NCBI GenBank assembly: GCA_017610525.1
Contig: JAFCBW010000076.1
Span: 1-6,019, forward strand
Direction of reading: 5' to 3'
Length of the DNA stretch: 6,019 nt
Source: Candidatus Nanohalarchaeota archaeon
GTDB taxonomy: Archaea; EX4484-52; B79-G9
Shown piece by piece: positions 1 through 5,804 of this stretch. Each line of letters starts with the position of its first letter. Position 1 is the stretch's first letter. Under the pieces are notes generated by a model that ran no database searches, was not told where the DNA came from, and was given only the letters and a program-made list of their open reading frames with translations. The position numbers were made by a program, and so were the translations under genes.

Positions 1-473
1 CCGCCCATCAATTTTATTATGAATCCTGTTATTTTTTCCAGGAGCCAGATGCCGGGTGACTGAAGCTTCGTCAGAAAGTCGATTGGTTTTGCAGAGAGCA
101 GTGATATTTTTTCAGCGTTCTGGTGCGCAAATGCTTTAGGGGTTATTTCTCCAAATACCAGTAGGATGAATGTCATCAGACCTGTGGCTATCCCGAGACT
201 GAGACCTACAGATGACGGTCCGAGAGCTTCACTGACTATCACTGTTGCAAGTGCGGATGCGCCTACGTTGACAAGGTTGTTCCCGACCAGTATTGTTATG
301 AGTAGTTTGTGGGGGTTTTCTTTTAGTTTCTTGAGTGTTTTTGCGCCTTTTTTACCCTGCTTTACGAGGTTTCTTACTTTGATGTCGCTGAGTGAGAAGA
401 TAGCGGTTTCTATGCCGGAGAATGTACCTGAAAGTATGATGAGTATTGTCAGGATGATGATTTCTGTGTCCAT
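1..473 (-). CDS. CNNM/CorC-type transporter, DUF21 domain (N-terminal part, cut by window edge)
   Basis: The first 157 residues are visible; the 3' end lies outside the window. The family (CNNM/HlyC/CorC) consists of integral membrane proteins linked to Mg2+ or Co2+ export, with an N-terminal DUF21 membrane domain followed by cytoplasmic CBS domains. Only the membrane domain is seen here. The first helix (residues 3-24) carries SGTFSGIETA. The second (about 57-80) carries LLITILVGNNLVN. A third (about 88-108) runs into GEITPKAFAHQNAEKIS. These three motifs are family hallmarks; the small and polar residues of helix 1, the Asn of helix 2 and the Glu before TPK belong to the conserved transport site. 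The ATG at 473-471 starts directly before the first hydrophobic segment and has no Shine-Dalgarno sequence. It lies 50 nt downstream of the antiporter stop on the same strand, so co-transcription is likely. CBS domains beyond the edge are expected but not seen. Confidence 0.9.
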   Translation of the reverse strand, partial: MDTEIIILTILIILSGTFSGIETAIFSLSDIKVRNLVKQGKKGAKTLKKLKENPHKLLITILVGNNLVNVGASALATVIVSEALGPSSVGLSLGIATGLMTFILLVFGEITPKAFAHQNAEKISLLSAKPIDFLTKLQSPGIWLLEKITGFIIKLMG

Positions 474-523
474 AATGTGTACACGGTAGTTGTTGTGATA
501 TTGGATTTTACTTGTTTGTATGT

Positions 524-1759
524 TTATTCTTGTGTCTGATTATTTATATGTCTTTTCAGGGTTTTTATGTCTTTCTGCTGTTCTCTTTTTTTGGTGTTGT
601 TTATGCTGAATCTCAGCAAGGGAATGTTTATGAGGTTTACGAAGAAGACGCTTGCGATTATTGTTGAACATATTAGTTCTATGTTTGGGACGAGTATTGG
701 ATTTTCGTTTGCTAATCGGTGGGCTATGTGGACAACGACGAGTGTTACGGCACCTCTTGTTGCCATACCGCTGCCGATTGCGAGGCATTCTCCGGAGTTA
801 TATTTGGTTATGTATGCGCCGATTGCCCCGCCGAGGAGTTTTCCTGTGAATGCTACTGTGATTATGGCGATGAAGAAGAGGGTGTTGTTATGGAATCCTG
901 CGATGTTTATGGAGGCGCCCAGAAGTACGAAAAATATGGGTGTCATGAATCCTTCTGACATTGCCTTGATGTCTTTTTCGAATCCCGTTTTGTCTTTCCT
1001 GTTCATGTAGTGGTTGATGGCGAGTCCTGCTATGAAGGCGCCTATTATGGCGCTCATGCCGACAGTGTCTGCGAAAGCGACGAAGGTAAGTATGAGTATG
1101 AGGGCAACGGAGAATTTTGCCTGGGGGCTTTTCATTTTGTCTGTGTGTTCCATGAGTTTGGGAAATATGTAGTATCCGATGAATGCTGATATTATGAAGA
1201 ATATTGCGATATTTGTGAAGTAGCTGAAGATGCTTGCGTTAGGGGATGCTTTTTCAACGGAGTACAGGAGTACTGTTATGCTTATAAGCCCTATTATGTC
1301 GTCGAAGATTCCTGCGACGATGAGTGTTTCTCCAACTTTTGTAGTTATTGCTTTTAGTTCTTCAAGGATTTCAGCTACGATTGCTGATGCGGTTATTGAT
1401 AGGGAGATGCCTATGATAGCTGCTTCGATTATGTTCATTTTAAAGAGGAGGGCTGTTGCTATACCCATAGACATTGGTACTGCAACTGCAAAGATTGCGA
1501 TTACTGCGGCTGAGAATGAGATTTTTTCTGCTTTTTTGAGGTTTACTTCGATGCCTGCGAGTACCATTATGAATATGACGCCGATGAGACCAAGGAATTC
1601 GAGTGTGCCATTTGTGTGAACCAGATTGAGTACTGCGGGACCTAAGAGGAAACCAGCTAATATGTCTCCGAGTAGTGCGGGACTTTTGCATCTTTCGGAT
1701 ATCTCTTCAAAGATACGTGAGACGATAAGTATAAGTGTGAGCATGGCTAGTGTGTTCAT
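524..1759 (-). CDS. Cation/proton antiporter, CPA2 family (Na+/H+ exchanger domain)
   Basis: A polytopic membrane protein of 411 residues from the chosen start, with about 12 hydrophobic segments. It should exchange Na+ or K+ for H+ across the cell membrane. Family features in order are GDILAGFLLGP (about 31-41), FIMVLAGIE (63-71), SITASAIVAEIL (121-132), the ion-binding pair in GIFDDIIGL (Asp153-Asp154), PIFFVLLGA (274-282) and GMATRGAVTLVVV (331-343). The double Asp is typical of electrogenic NapA-like exchangers, whereas KefB/KefC-type proteins have Gln-Asp. The related loop is usually RGEV; here Glu is replaced by Ala. No RCK/TrkA-N domain follows, only a 22-residue charged tail. The frame is open to an ATG at 1807, but I chose the ATG at 1759. 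TATA boxes at 1781-1788 and 1808-1825 predict transcription beginning downstream of 1807, and the 16 extra residues are hydrophilic and precede the conserved first helix. The CNNM gene follows after 50 nt. Confidence 0.9.
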   Translation of the reverse strand: MNTLAMLTLILIVSRIFEEISERCKSPALLGDILAGFLLGPAVLNLVHTNGTLEFLGLIGVIFIMVLAGIEVNLKKAEKISFSAAVIAIFAVAVPMSMGIATALLFKMNIIEAAIIGISLSITASAIVAEILEELKAITTKVGETLIVAGIFDDIIGLISITVLLYSVEKASPNASIFSYFTNIAIFFIISAFIGYYIFPKLMEHTDKMKSPQAKFSVALILILTFVAFADTVGMSAIIGAFIAGLAINHYMNRKDKTGFEKDIKAMSEGFMTPIFFVLLGASINIAGFHNNTLFFIAIITVAFTGKLLGGAIGAYITKYNSGECLAIGSGMATRGAVTLVVVHIAHRLANENPILVPNIELICSTIIASVFFVNLINIPLLRFSINNTKKREQQKDIKTLKRHINNQTQE

Positions 1760-1780
1760 ATGTTTAATTGGTAATGTTGG

Positions 1781-1788
1781 TATATATG
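1781..1788 (-). promoter_or_regulatory. TATA-like box for the antiporter gene
   Basis: On the minus strand this reads CATATATA. Its centre lies about 26 nt upstream of the ATG at 1759, the usual TATA-to-start distance in archaea, so a leaderless transcript beginning at that ATG is predicted. No Shine-Dalgarno sequence precedes that ATG, which fits. The element lies inside the reading frame if the upstream ATG (1807) is used. Confidence 0.45.
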
Positions 1789-1807
1789 TCTTTTTTTCCA
1801 ATAACAT

Positions 1808-1825
1808 TTATAAAGCTTATATAGT
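1808..1825. promoter_or_regulatory. AT-rich element reading as a TATA box on both strands (divergent promoter)
   Basis: An AAGCTT core is flanked on each side by TATA-like sequence, giving CTATATAA at 1825-1818 on the minus strand and TTATATAG on the plus strand. On the minus strand it would start transcripts near 1794, upstream of the antiporter ATG at 1759. On the plus strand it would start transcripts near 1848, giving S6e a leader of about 65 nt. It is the most TATA-like sequence in the gap between the divergent genes. Function is inferred from sequence and spacing only. Confidence 0.4.
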
Positions 1826-1902
1826 AATATTTGGATGTTCGGATTAGGAGTAATTTGGGCGATTTTGAGTTGAGTATTAATTGAATGATAGATTAATTTT
1901 TT

Positions 1903-1907
1903 GGTGA
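1903..1907 (+). promoter_or_regulatory. Ribosome binding site that decides the S6e start
   Basis: GGTGA sits 7 nt before the ATG at 1915 but only 1 nt before the in-frame ATG at 1909. Normal spacing therefore favours 1915, giving a protein that begins MAIKFVIAD. Confidence 0.55.
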
Positions 1908-1914
1908 AATGAAT

Positions 1915-2316
1915 ATGGCAATAAAATTTGTAATAGCGGATACGAAAAAAGCGAAATGCTACCAGAAGGAAGTGGATGCGTCTAAGATATCGCAACTTGC
2001 TGATCTTAAGATTTCTGATGATTTTGATGGCGGCATTATTGATGTTCCGGGGTATAAGCTTAAGGTTACCGGTGGTTCAGGTAAGGGCGGGTTTCCGATG
2101 AAGAAAGGCGTTCTTGGTTCTTCTGTTCAGCCGGTTCTTCTCTCCCATGGGCAGGGTATGAGGTCGAAACTGAAGGGCTTAAGGAGACGGAAGACTGTTT
2201 GCGGGGCAGCTGTTTCGCGTGATCTGACACAGGTTAATGTTAAGGTTGTGAAGTATGGGAAGCAGTCTCTGGATGATATTTTCGGACCTGTTGAGAAGAC
2301 TGAAGAAGCTAAGTGA
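1915..2316 (+). CDS. rps6e: Small ribosomal subunit protein S6e (eS6)
   Basis: A 133-residue protein of the archaeal/eukaryotic S6e family, a structural component of the 30S subunit absent from bacteria. The N-terminal strand FVIADTKKAKCYQKEV, the segment FDGGIIDVPGYKLKVTGGSGKGGFPMKKGV and the basic MRSKLKGLRRRKTVCGAAVS are characteristic of the family. The length matches archaeal members; the long phosphorylated C-terminal helix of eukaryotic eS6 is absent. A short acidic tail ends the protein (EKTEEAK). The start at 1915 is chosen from ribosome-binding-site spacing, with an alternative ATG two codons upstream. The gene stands alone, divergent from the antiporter and convergent with the next gene, whose stop codon lies 12 nt beyond. 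It is the main evidence that the window is archaeal. Confidence 0.96.
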   Translation: MAIKFVIADTKKAKCYQKEVDASKISQLADLKISDDFDGGIIDVPGYKLKVTGGSGKGGFPMKKGVLGSSVQPVLLSHGQGMRSKLKGLRRRKTVCGAAVSRDLTQVNVKVVKYGKQSLDDIFGPVEKTEEAK

Positions 2317-2331
2317 GTGACTTCAGATTTA

Positions 2332-2342
2332 TTTTCTTTTTT
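2332..2342 (+). terminator. T-rich terminator-like tract after S6e
   Basis: Four Ts, a C and six Ts begin about 15 nt after the S6e stop. Archaeal RNA polymerase often terminates at oligo-T without a hairpin. The tract also encodes the basic last codons of the convergent minus-strand gene, so its T content may instead reflect Lys codons there. Confidence 0.35.
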
Positions 2343-3213
2343 GTATGACTATGAGGCTTATTAAAATGGCTATTATGTAGCTTATAGTATTCAGCCCGGG
2401 GGTTCTAGAGAATACTTCGGGGTCTTTTTTTTCCACAATATTTCTCTGTTTGGTTGTGTGGTTTGAATAGGTTGGTACTGATAGTGATTTTCCGACGATG
2501 TGCAGTCTGTATGTCCCTACTTTGCCTGCAAATAACTTTATGATTGTAAATTTTTCTTCCTGTGGCCCGAGCCTGATGTCAATGTTTTTTTTGTTGTTCT
2601 CAAAGGATGACCAGTATTCGACTTTTTCAGGTATTCCTGTAAGTTCAAGCCTGATTGTGTCTTCTGTATCTATGTTGTTCTTCAGCCACAGTATGAGGGT
2701 CCAGTGGTTTCCTGTTTCAATTGTTTCCGGGTTGCTGAGATAGAACTTTAATGACGAATCTTTTGCTTTCATGCATTTTCCAAGTACACAAGGGGTGTTC
2801 ATGCATTCTGTGTTTGAGATGCAGTCGCAGCCGTCTGCTTTATTGACTGTTATAGTCCCTTCCACGCTTGAGTTGGTATTGTCCATGTGGTCTGTGGCGT
2901 GGACTTTGTATTCGTAGGTATGTGCCGTACAGTATGGTGTGGTTACTTCGTATAGGATGCCTTCGCTTATTTTTGTTAAGCAGTTTGCAAATGGTATTTT
3001 TATGTCGATGGTGTTGCATCCGGATACTTCATCTGAGTAGTTTATCTGGAGTCTTATGTTCTTGAAGGATTCTACCGGGTTAGGGGTTATTTCGATAGAT
3101 ACCTGTGGGGGGGTGGTGTCAATTATCATGTATTTGTAGTAGGATTGATTTATGTTGTTGCTTGTGTCGCTGCAGAAGTATGTGATCTTGTGGACACCGT
3201 CATCTATGTTTAG

Positions 3214-3216
3214 TTA
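3214..3216 (-). other. In-frame TAA interrupting the Ig-like surface protein
   Basis: The codons around it read Trp-Ser-Lys-stop-Leu-Asn-Ile. A single substitution from GAA, CAA or AAA would restore a sense codon. TAA is neither the selenocysteine (TGA) nor the pyrrolysine (TAG) codon. The second half alone (3129-2329) would begin without a signal peptide or ribosome binding site. Confidence 0.85.
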
Positions 3217-3472
3217 TTTGCTCCAGTTTGTTGGTCCGCCGCTTAGGGGGAGATTTGGCTTGTCGTCAAGTGAATATTTGCACCATGAAACATCTACGTC
3301 GAGGGTGATGTTTGCCCATATCTCGTTTGTTTTGTATCGTGCTTTTTCTGGTGATGTGATGGTTATTACAGGACCGGTAGCAGTCGCTGTATGTATTAGT
3401 AATGCTATAATTATGAAAAATGATGATATTAACTGCTGCAATATATTTCGTATTGTATCAGCTGAGGATTAT

Positions 3473-3486
3473 GTTATATTTATAAA
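3473..3486 (-). promoter_or_regulatory. TATA-like box upstream of the Ig-like surface protein
   Basis: The minus strand reads TTTATAAATATAAC. Transcription about 27 nt downstream would begin near 3455, giving a leader of about 14 nt before the TTG at 3441. It lies in the 56-nt gap after the preceding gene's stop, suggesting that the surface gene has its own promoter. Confidence 0.45.
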
Positions 3487-3497
3487 TTGGGTTCAAG

Positions 3498-4315
3498 TTA
3501 AATTGCGACGCATGTGTTTTCTGATATTACCTGTTCTGTTTCGGTGCTTTCACCGGGAGTTGATGCTGTGTTGTCTTCGACAGCTTTTTCAAGTGTTGCA
3601 AATATTCCGTTTTGGAGTATTTGTTTTTCTTCGTTTTTCAGGTTCATGTCGAATTTGAGATTTACCCATAGCATGAAGTCGTTGATGCTTTTTATGTCGA
3701 CGAGCCCGACGTCTACTGATTTTTTTATTATTACTGCGGAGCCTTTTGCATCTGTGGATGGACCGGATATCTGGGGATATATTACTTTGCTTCCTGTCAG
3801 AAGCTCATTGTCTATTGTATTTTTTAGGTTCTTTTTGCTGTTGTTGTCTTTGACCTCTATTTTGTATAATTCTGATTCTGGGATTTTTGTGATGTCTGTT
3901 TTTTTTACGTTGAGAGAGTTTACGCCGATAATCTTGATATTGTTTTTTTTGTCATCAAGAAGCTCTTTTGCGTCATTGTCTATGTAAAGGGTTGATTCTA
4001 TGCTACCTTTTTTGAATATCAGGGTCATAGATGGGATGCCGTCGTCTGGCACGAGTATGAAAGAGTCATAGTCTGTGTATTTAAATCCGACATTTTCTAT
4101 TGATATTTCGCGCGGGTCTACGACAGTATCGCTCCGTTCGGTCGGGTCGATTGCGGTTATGCCGCTTCTTTTATTCCACCTGTCATGGTTTCGTCTCGTT
4201 ATTTTACGGTCATCATCAGAATTATCATCGTTATCATCATCAGCCAAGACAGGGGTTATCATAGATGAAACATATAGTAAAAAGATGAGAATACGGTGCT
4301 TTTTGTTGTTTTCAT
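3498..4315 (-). pseudogene. Secreted protein with Asp-rich mature N-terminus; signal peptide frameshifted in an A-run
   Basis: The main frame (from an ATG at 4262, 254 residues) begins inside a signal peptide. In-frame codons upstream add KKHRILIFLLYVSS, but a TAA at 4322-4320 closes that frame with no ATG, GTG or TTG before it. In the next frame an ATG at 4315-4313 starts M-K-T-T-K and then dies after 18 codons. One extra A in the A5 run (4304-4300) would join them into a 272-residue protein: signal peptide 1-25 (MKTTKKHR, hydrophobic core, VLA cleavage), an acidic start DDDNDDNSDDD, a mixed alpha/beta body and a Thr/Ser/Glu-rich tail. There is no C-terminal anchor and a single Cys four residues from the end. 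A TATA-like box at 4338-4345 points to the 4315 ATG. I do not recognise the family. It could be a decayed gene, a slippage-dependent gene or an indel error; translation from 4262 would lack an intact signal sequence. Confidence 0.65.
4300..4304 (-). other. A5 homopolymer at the inferred frameshift in the signal peptide
   Basis: The coding strand reads ACA AAA AGC here in the frame of the 4315 ATG. A sixth A, or a one-base backward slip of the Lys tRNA from AAA onto the preceding AAA, gives AAA AAG CAC and enters the long downstream frame. No classical two-tRNA slippery heptamer is present. Confidence 0.6.
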
Positions 4316-4337
4316 GGCTTTATTTATGGTGTTTGTT

Positions 4338-4345
4338 GTATATAG
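4338..4345 (-). promoter_or_regulatory. TATA-like box for the Asp-rich secreted protein
   Basis: CTATATAC on the minus strand is centred about 27 nt upstream of the ATG at 4315, predicting a leaderless transcript that begins at that ATG. This supports 4315 rather than 4262 as the real start, and so supports the frameshift reading. Confidence 0.5.
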
Positions 4346-4369
4346 AGAATATGGGATATAATCTAGTTT

Positions 4370-4936
4370 TTAGTTTCCGAATTCAAGAATCAGTGTTTCA
4401 TTGTTTAGGTTTTTCTCGTAGAGGTTCAGGTTTTGCGGTGTCTGGATTATTTTGAAGTAGAGTTTGTCTCCGGTGTATGCGCGAATCTCACAGGAGTTTT
4501 CGAATTTGAGGATGTCTATGTCGTCCATGCATCCTATACCGGGTAAGGGTATGTTTATTTTTAGTTTGCCTGGTAGTTTTGTGATGTCTGCTTTGGGCTC
4601 TATTGTTTCTTTTGGCACTGGCCTTTTGTTGGCGGTTGTCATGTCCGGTGCTTGTACTGTTGCCTGTTTCGTAGCCTGCGCTGCTGGCCTTTTAGAAGAG
4701 GTTATTTTTACTCTGAAACTGCCGTCGGAGTTTGCGCTTTCGCTTTGCCTGATTGCCTGTGCAAGGGTGGTAAACAGTTTTCTCATCAGGATTCTTTGGA
4801 TGCCTGATAGCATTCTGTCTGTAACGTCCTGCATCCCGAGGGAGTATATAGGTTTTTTTGCCTGTTCTTCGCCGCAGTGGGGACAATATTTCCATTGCTC
4901 GCCGTCAAGGTCTTTTTTGCAGGATTTGCATTTCAT
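4370..4936 (-). CDS. Zinc-ribbon protein with C-terminal Hsp20/CS-like domain
   Basis: A 188-residue soluble protein. Cys3-x2-Cys6 and Cys18-x2-Cys21 (CKSC, CPHC) form an N-terminal zinc ribbon. Residues 34-65 look helical. A Pro/Ala/Thr/Gln-rich linker covers about 80-115. Residues 124-188 form a beta-rich domain with IPLPGIGCMDDIDILKFEN, EIRAYTGDKLYFKI and a closing LILEF, a layout I associate with archaeal Hsp20/alpha-crystallin-like (CS-fold) domains attached to zinc ribbons. Such domains usually bind client or partner proteins, so a chaperone-like or adaptor role is possible; the assignment rests on pattern memory, not alignment. There is no signal peptide or membrane segment, so it should be cytoplasmic. 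AAAGGT lies about 9 nt before the ATG. The gene follows the 93-residue gene by 18 nt and is probably co-transcribed with it. Confidence 0.75.
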   Translation of the reverse strand: MKCKSCKKDLDGEQWKYCPHCGEEQAKKPIYSLGMQDVTDRMLSGIQRILMRKLFTTLAQAIRQSESANSDGSFRVKITSSKRPAAQATKQATVQAPDMTTANKRPVPKETIEPKADITKLPGKLKINIPLPGIGCMDDIDILKFENSCEIRAYTGDKLYFKIIQTPQNLNLYEKNLNNETLILEFGN

Positions 4937-4954
4937 TTGTCATTACCTTTAGTA

Positions 4955-5236
4955 TCATTTGAGGTTTAGTTTTTTTAGCATTTCAAGCGGCTCATTGGGC
5001 TCTATCTTGAATCCTTTTGATGTGAGGGATAGTATCATCCAGAATACATCTGAGATGCATTTTAGTGATGCTACTGCGTTTATTTTCTTGCCCTGGAAGA
5101 TGAGTGTGTCTCCGTCGTAGTCTACTGTTATCTGGTGGAATTCTTTTGGGTTCAGTTTAAATTGCTGGGATTCTGTTCCTGTGATGGTAAGGTCCATCTG
5201 TTCAGGGGGTTTGAGTTTTATTGTATATTCTGCCAT
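4955..5236 (-). CDS. Small conserved-looking protein of unknown function
   Basis: A 93-residue protein beginning MAEYTIKLKPPEQMDLTI. I do not recognise the family. The N-terminal half alternates polar and hydrophobic residues like beta strands (TIKLKPP, LTITG, HQITVDYDGDTLIFQG). The second half contains a more hydrophobic helix-like stretch (residues 54-71, LKCISDVFWMILSLTSKG) and ends KKLNLK. There is no signal peptide, and the hydrophobic stretch is too polar for a clear membrane helix. The ATG at 5236 is chosen because GGAGGTG precedes it by 6 nt; an in-frame GTG at 5245 overlaps that ribosome binding site and is unlikely. It is the first gene of the probable pair with the zinc-ribbon/Hsp20-like gene 18 nt downstream, which suggests a shared process or direct partnership. 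Confidence 0.75.
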   Translation of the reverse strand: MAEYTIKLKPPEQMDLTITGTESQQFKLNPKEFHQITVDYDGDTLIFQGKKINAVASLKCISDVFWMILSLTSKGFKIEPNEPLEMLKKLNLK

Positions 5237-5242
5237 ATGTTT

Positions 5243-5249
5243 CACCTCC
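5243..5249 (-). promoter_or_regulatory. Strong Shine-Dalgarno for the 93-residue gene
   Basis: GGAGGTG on the minus strand ends 6 nt before the ATG at 5236. It is the strongest ribosome binding site in the window and rules against the in-frame GTG at 5245. It lies a few nucleotides downstream of the base of an inverted repeat (5253-5295), so translation could be affected by that structure. Confidence 0.75.
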
Positions 5250-5252
5250 GCC

Positions 5253-5295
5253 TTCAGAAAGGCTGGCGATTAAGTGCGTTTCGCAACTTTCTGAA
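5253..5295 (-). promoter_or_regulatory. Inverted repeat in the leader, adjacent to the ribosome binding site
   Basis: Arms at 5253-5261 and 5287-5295 are perfectly complementary over 9 bp (TTCAGAAAG with CTTTCTGAA). The 25-nt loop contains a second small hairpin at 5275-5285 (TGCG/CGCA around TTT). In the mRNA of the 93-residue gene this is a stem ending 3 nt before GGAGGTG. It could be an RNA regulatory element or protein site; no known riboswitch is recognised. Confidence 0.5.
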
Positions 5296-5328
5296 AGGTT
5301 GATCATCTGGTGCGTTTCGCTTCGCTCA
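5257..5328. repeat. Imperfect tandem repeat, two 36-nt units
   Basis: Units at 5257-5292 and 5293-5328 match at 24 of 36 positions by eye. Each unit begins GAAAGG-Y-TG and shares a perfect GTGCGTTTCGC at 5274-5284 and 5310-5320. A further GTGCG/CGCAC pairing (5310-5314 with 5331-5335) can fold the second unit. It lies in the leader of the minus-strand gene pair. Only two copies are present, so it is not a CRISPR array. Confidence 0.6.
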
Positions 5329-5482
5329 AGCGCACGAATCTGTTCTTTGTCTATGATTAGTTCAAGTGCATATCTGTGTTGTCTGAGTGCTGTTTTATGT
5401 CACTGGTTTGATGTTGTTGATTATCTGGTTGGAGTTTGTGTGAGTTTACTTATGTGTGTGATAGGTTTATGTAGTTTTCGTT

Positions 5483-5503
5483 ATCCAAGTATATATTTTG
5501 GAT
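5483..5503 (-). promoter_or_regulatory. Inverted repeat enclosing a TATA-like core
   Basis: Six-base arms ATCCAA (5483-5488) and TTGGAT (5498-5503) flank GTATATATT. On the minus strand the core could be the promoter of the 93-residue gene, with transcription starting near 5468 and a leader of about 230 nt containing the tandem repeat. The symmetry around the core is what a repressor operator would look like. This is inference only. Confidence 0.3.
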
Positions 5504-5625
5504 TTTTTTGGTGCCTGTGTTGTTGTGTGATTTTTTTAGTGTCCTTCTGCTTGTGATTGTTTTTGTTGAGTGCAGTTTGCAGGACATTTTATGTGATTTG
5601 TGTGTCCGTATTAGGGTAATGTGTT

Positions 5626-5639
5626 GTTAAATATATAAG
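5626..5639 (+). promoter_or_regulatory. TATA-like box upstream of the EF-hand secreted gene
   Basis: AAATATATAAG lies after GTTAAATAT; the string GTTAAATAT recurs at 5664-5672. A transcript from here would start near 5661 and keep the ribosome binding site at 5799-5804, with a leader of about 150 nt. A second candidate, TTATATATTA at 5771-5780, would start near 5801 and cut into that site. Confidence 0.4.
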
Positions 5640-5798
5640 TAACTTTGTTCTATAATTTGTTTGGTTAAATATCTAATGATTTGATGAGTGTTGACTGGTC
5701 TGGTAGGTAGCTTGGGATTTTTCTGTTTGTTAAATCCTGTTTGTGTGTTTGGCAGTTCGGAGTTGTTTTGTTATATATTATGGTCTATATTGATGTGT

Positions 5799-5804
5799 GA
5801 GGTG
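5799..5804 (+). promoter_or_regulatory. Ribosome binding site of the EF-hand secreted gene
   Basis: GAGGTG is 8 nt upstream of the ATG at 5813 and supports that start. Confidence 0.65.

Larger units (their letters stand above)
2329..3441 (-). pseudogene. Surface protein with Ig-like domains and C-terminal membrane anchor, interrupted by an in-frame TAA
   Basis: One 370-codon frame broken only by a TAA at 3216-3214 (codon 76). Both sides stay in the same phase and the 28 codons after the stop read as continuous protein (LNIDDGVHKITYFCSD), so I treat the pieces at 3441-3214 and 3129-2329 as one gene. In order: a signal peptide (codons 1-21, hydrophobic FFIIIALLI, then TATA before GPV); an Ig-like domain beginning ITITSP; a second opening with DTTPPQVSIEI (about 108-118), a linker common in archaeal Ig-like surface proteins; a Cys cluster CxC-x5-C-x4-C-x4-C (205-223); a beta-rich region; and a C-terminal transmembrane helix (about 352-367) ending QKRK, which anchors the protein outside the cell. 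Several N-x-S/T sequons occur. The only start after the upstream stop is TTG at 3441. Specific function is unknown. A sequencing error or polymorphic stop is possible; other genes here end in TAA, so routine readthrough is unlikely. Confidence 0.7.

Noticed and set aside
166..489. Open frame of 107 codons on the plus strand
   Set aside because: It is antisense to the CNNM gene, whose minus-strand protein has clear family motifs.
3498..3509. C-terminal CVAI resembling a CaaX prenylation box on the Asp-rich protein
   Set aside because: CaaX prenylation is a cytoplasmic eukaryotic process and this protein appears to be exported.
3152..3658. Open frame of 168 codons on the plus strand
   Set aside because: It is antisense to the two exported-protein genes, which have signal peptides and promoters on the minus strand.
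5205..5306. Minus-strand 33-codon ORF (MINLSES) overlapping the start of the 93-residue gene, possible leader peptide
   Set aside because: No ribosome binding site and no attenuation-type residue run; the overlap looks accidental.
5257..5328. Tandem 36-nt units as a minimal CRISPR array
   Set aside because: The two units are directly adjacent with no spacer, are only about two-thirds identical, and no cas gene is present.
5221..5556. Open frame of 111 codons on the plus strand
   Set aside because: It overlaps the start of the 93-residue gene, has no ribosome binding site, and its Cys/Leu/Val/Ser-rich product is what GT-rich DNA yields by chance.
5453..5587. Minus-strand ORF of 45 codons beginning MSCKLHST in the GT-rich spacer
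   Set aside because: No ribosome binding site or clear promoter; its Lys/Thr/Asn-rich composition follows the base skew.
5685..5700. TTGATGAG as a C box of a C/D-box guide RNA
   Set aside because: No D or D' box (CTGA) follows at the required distance.
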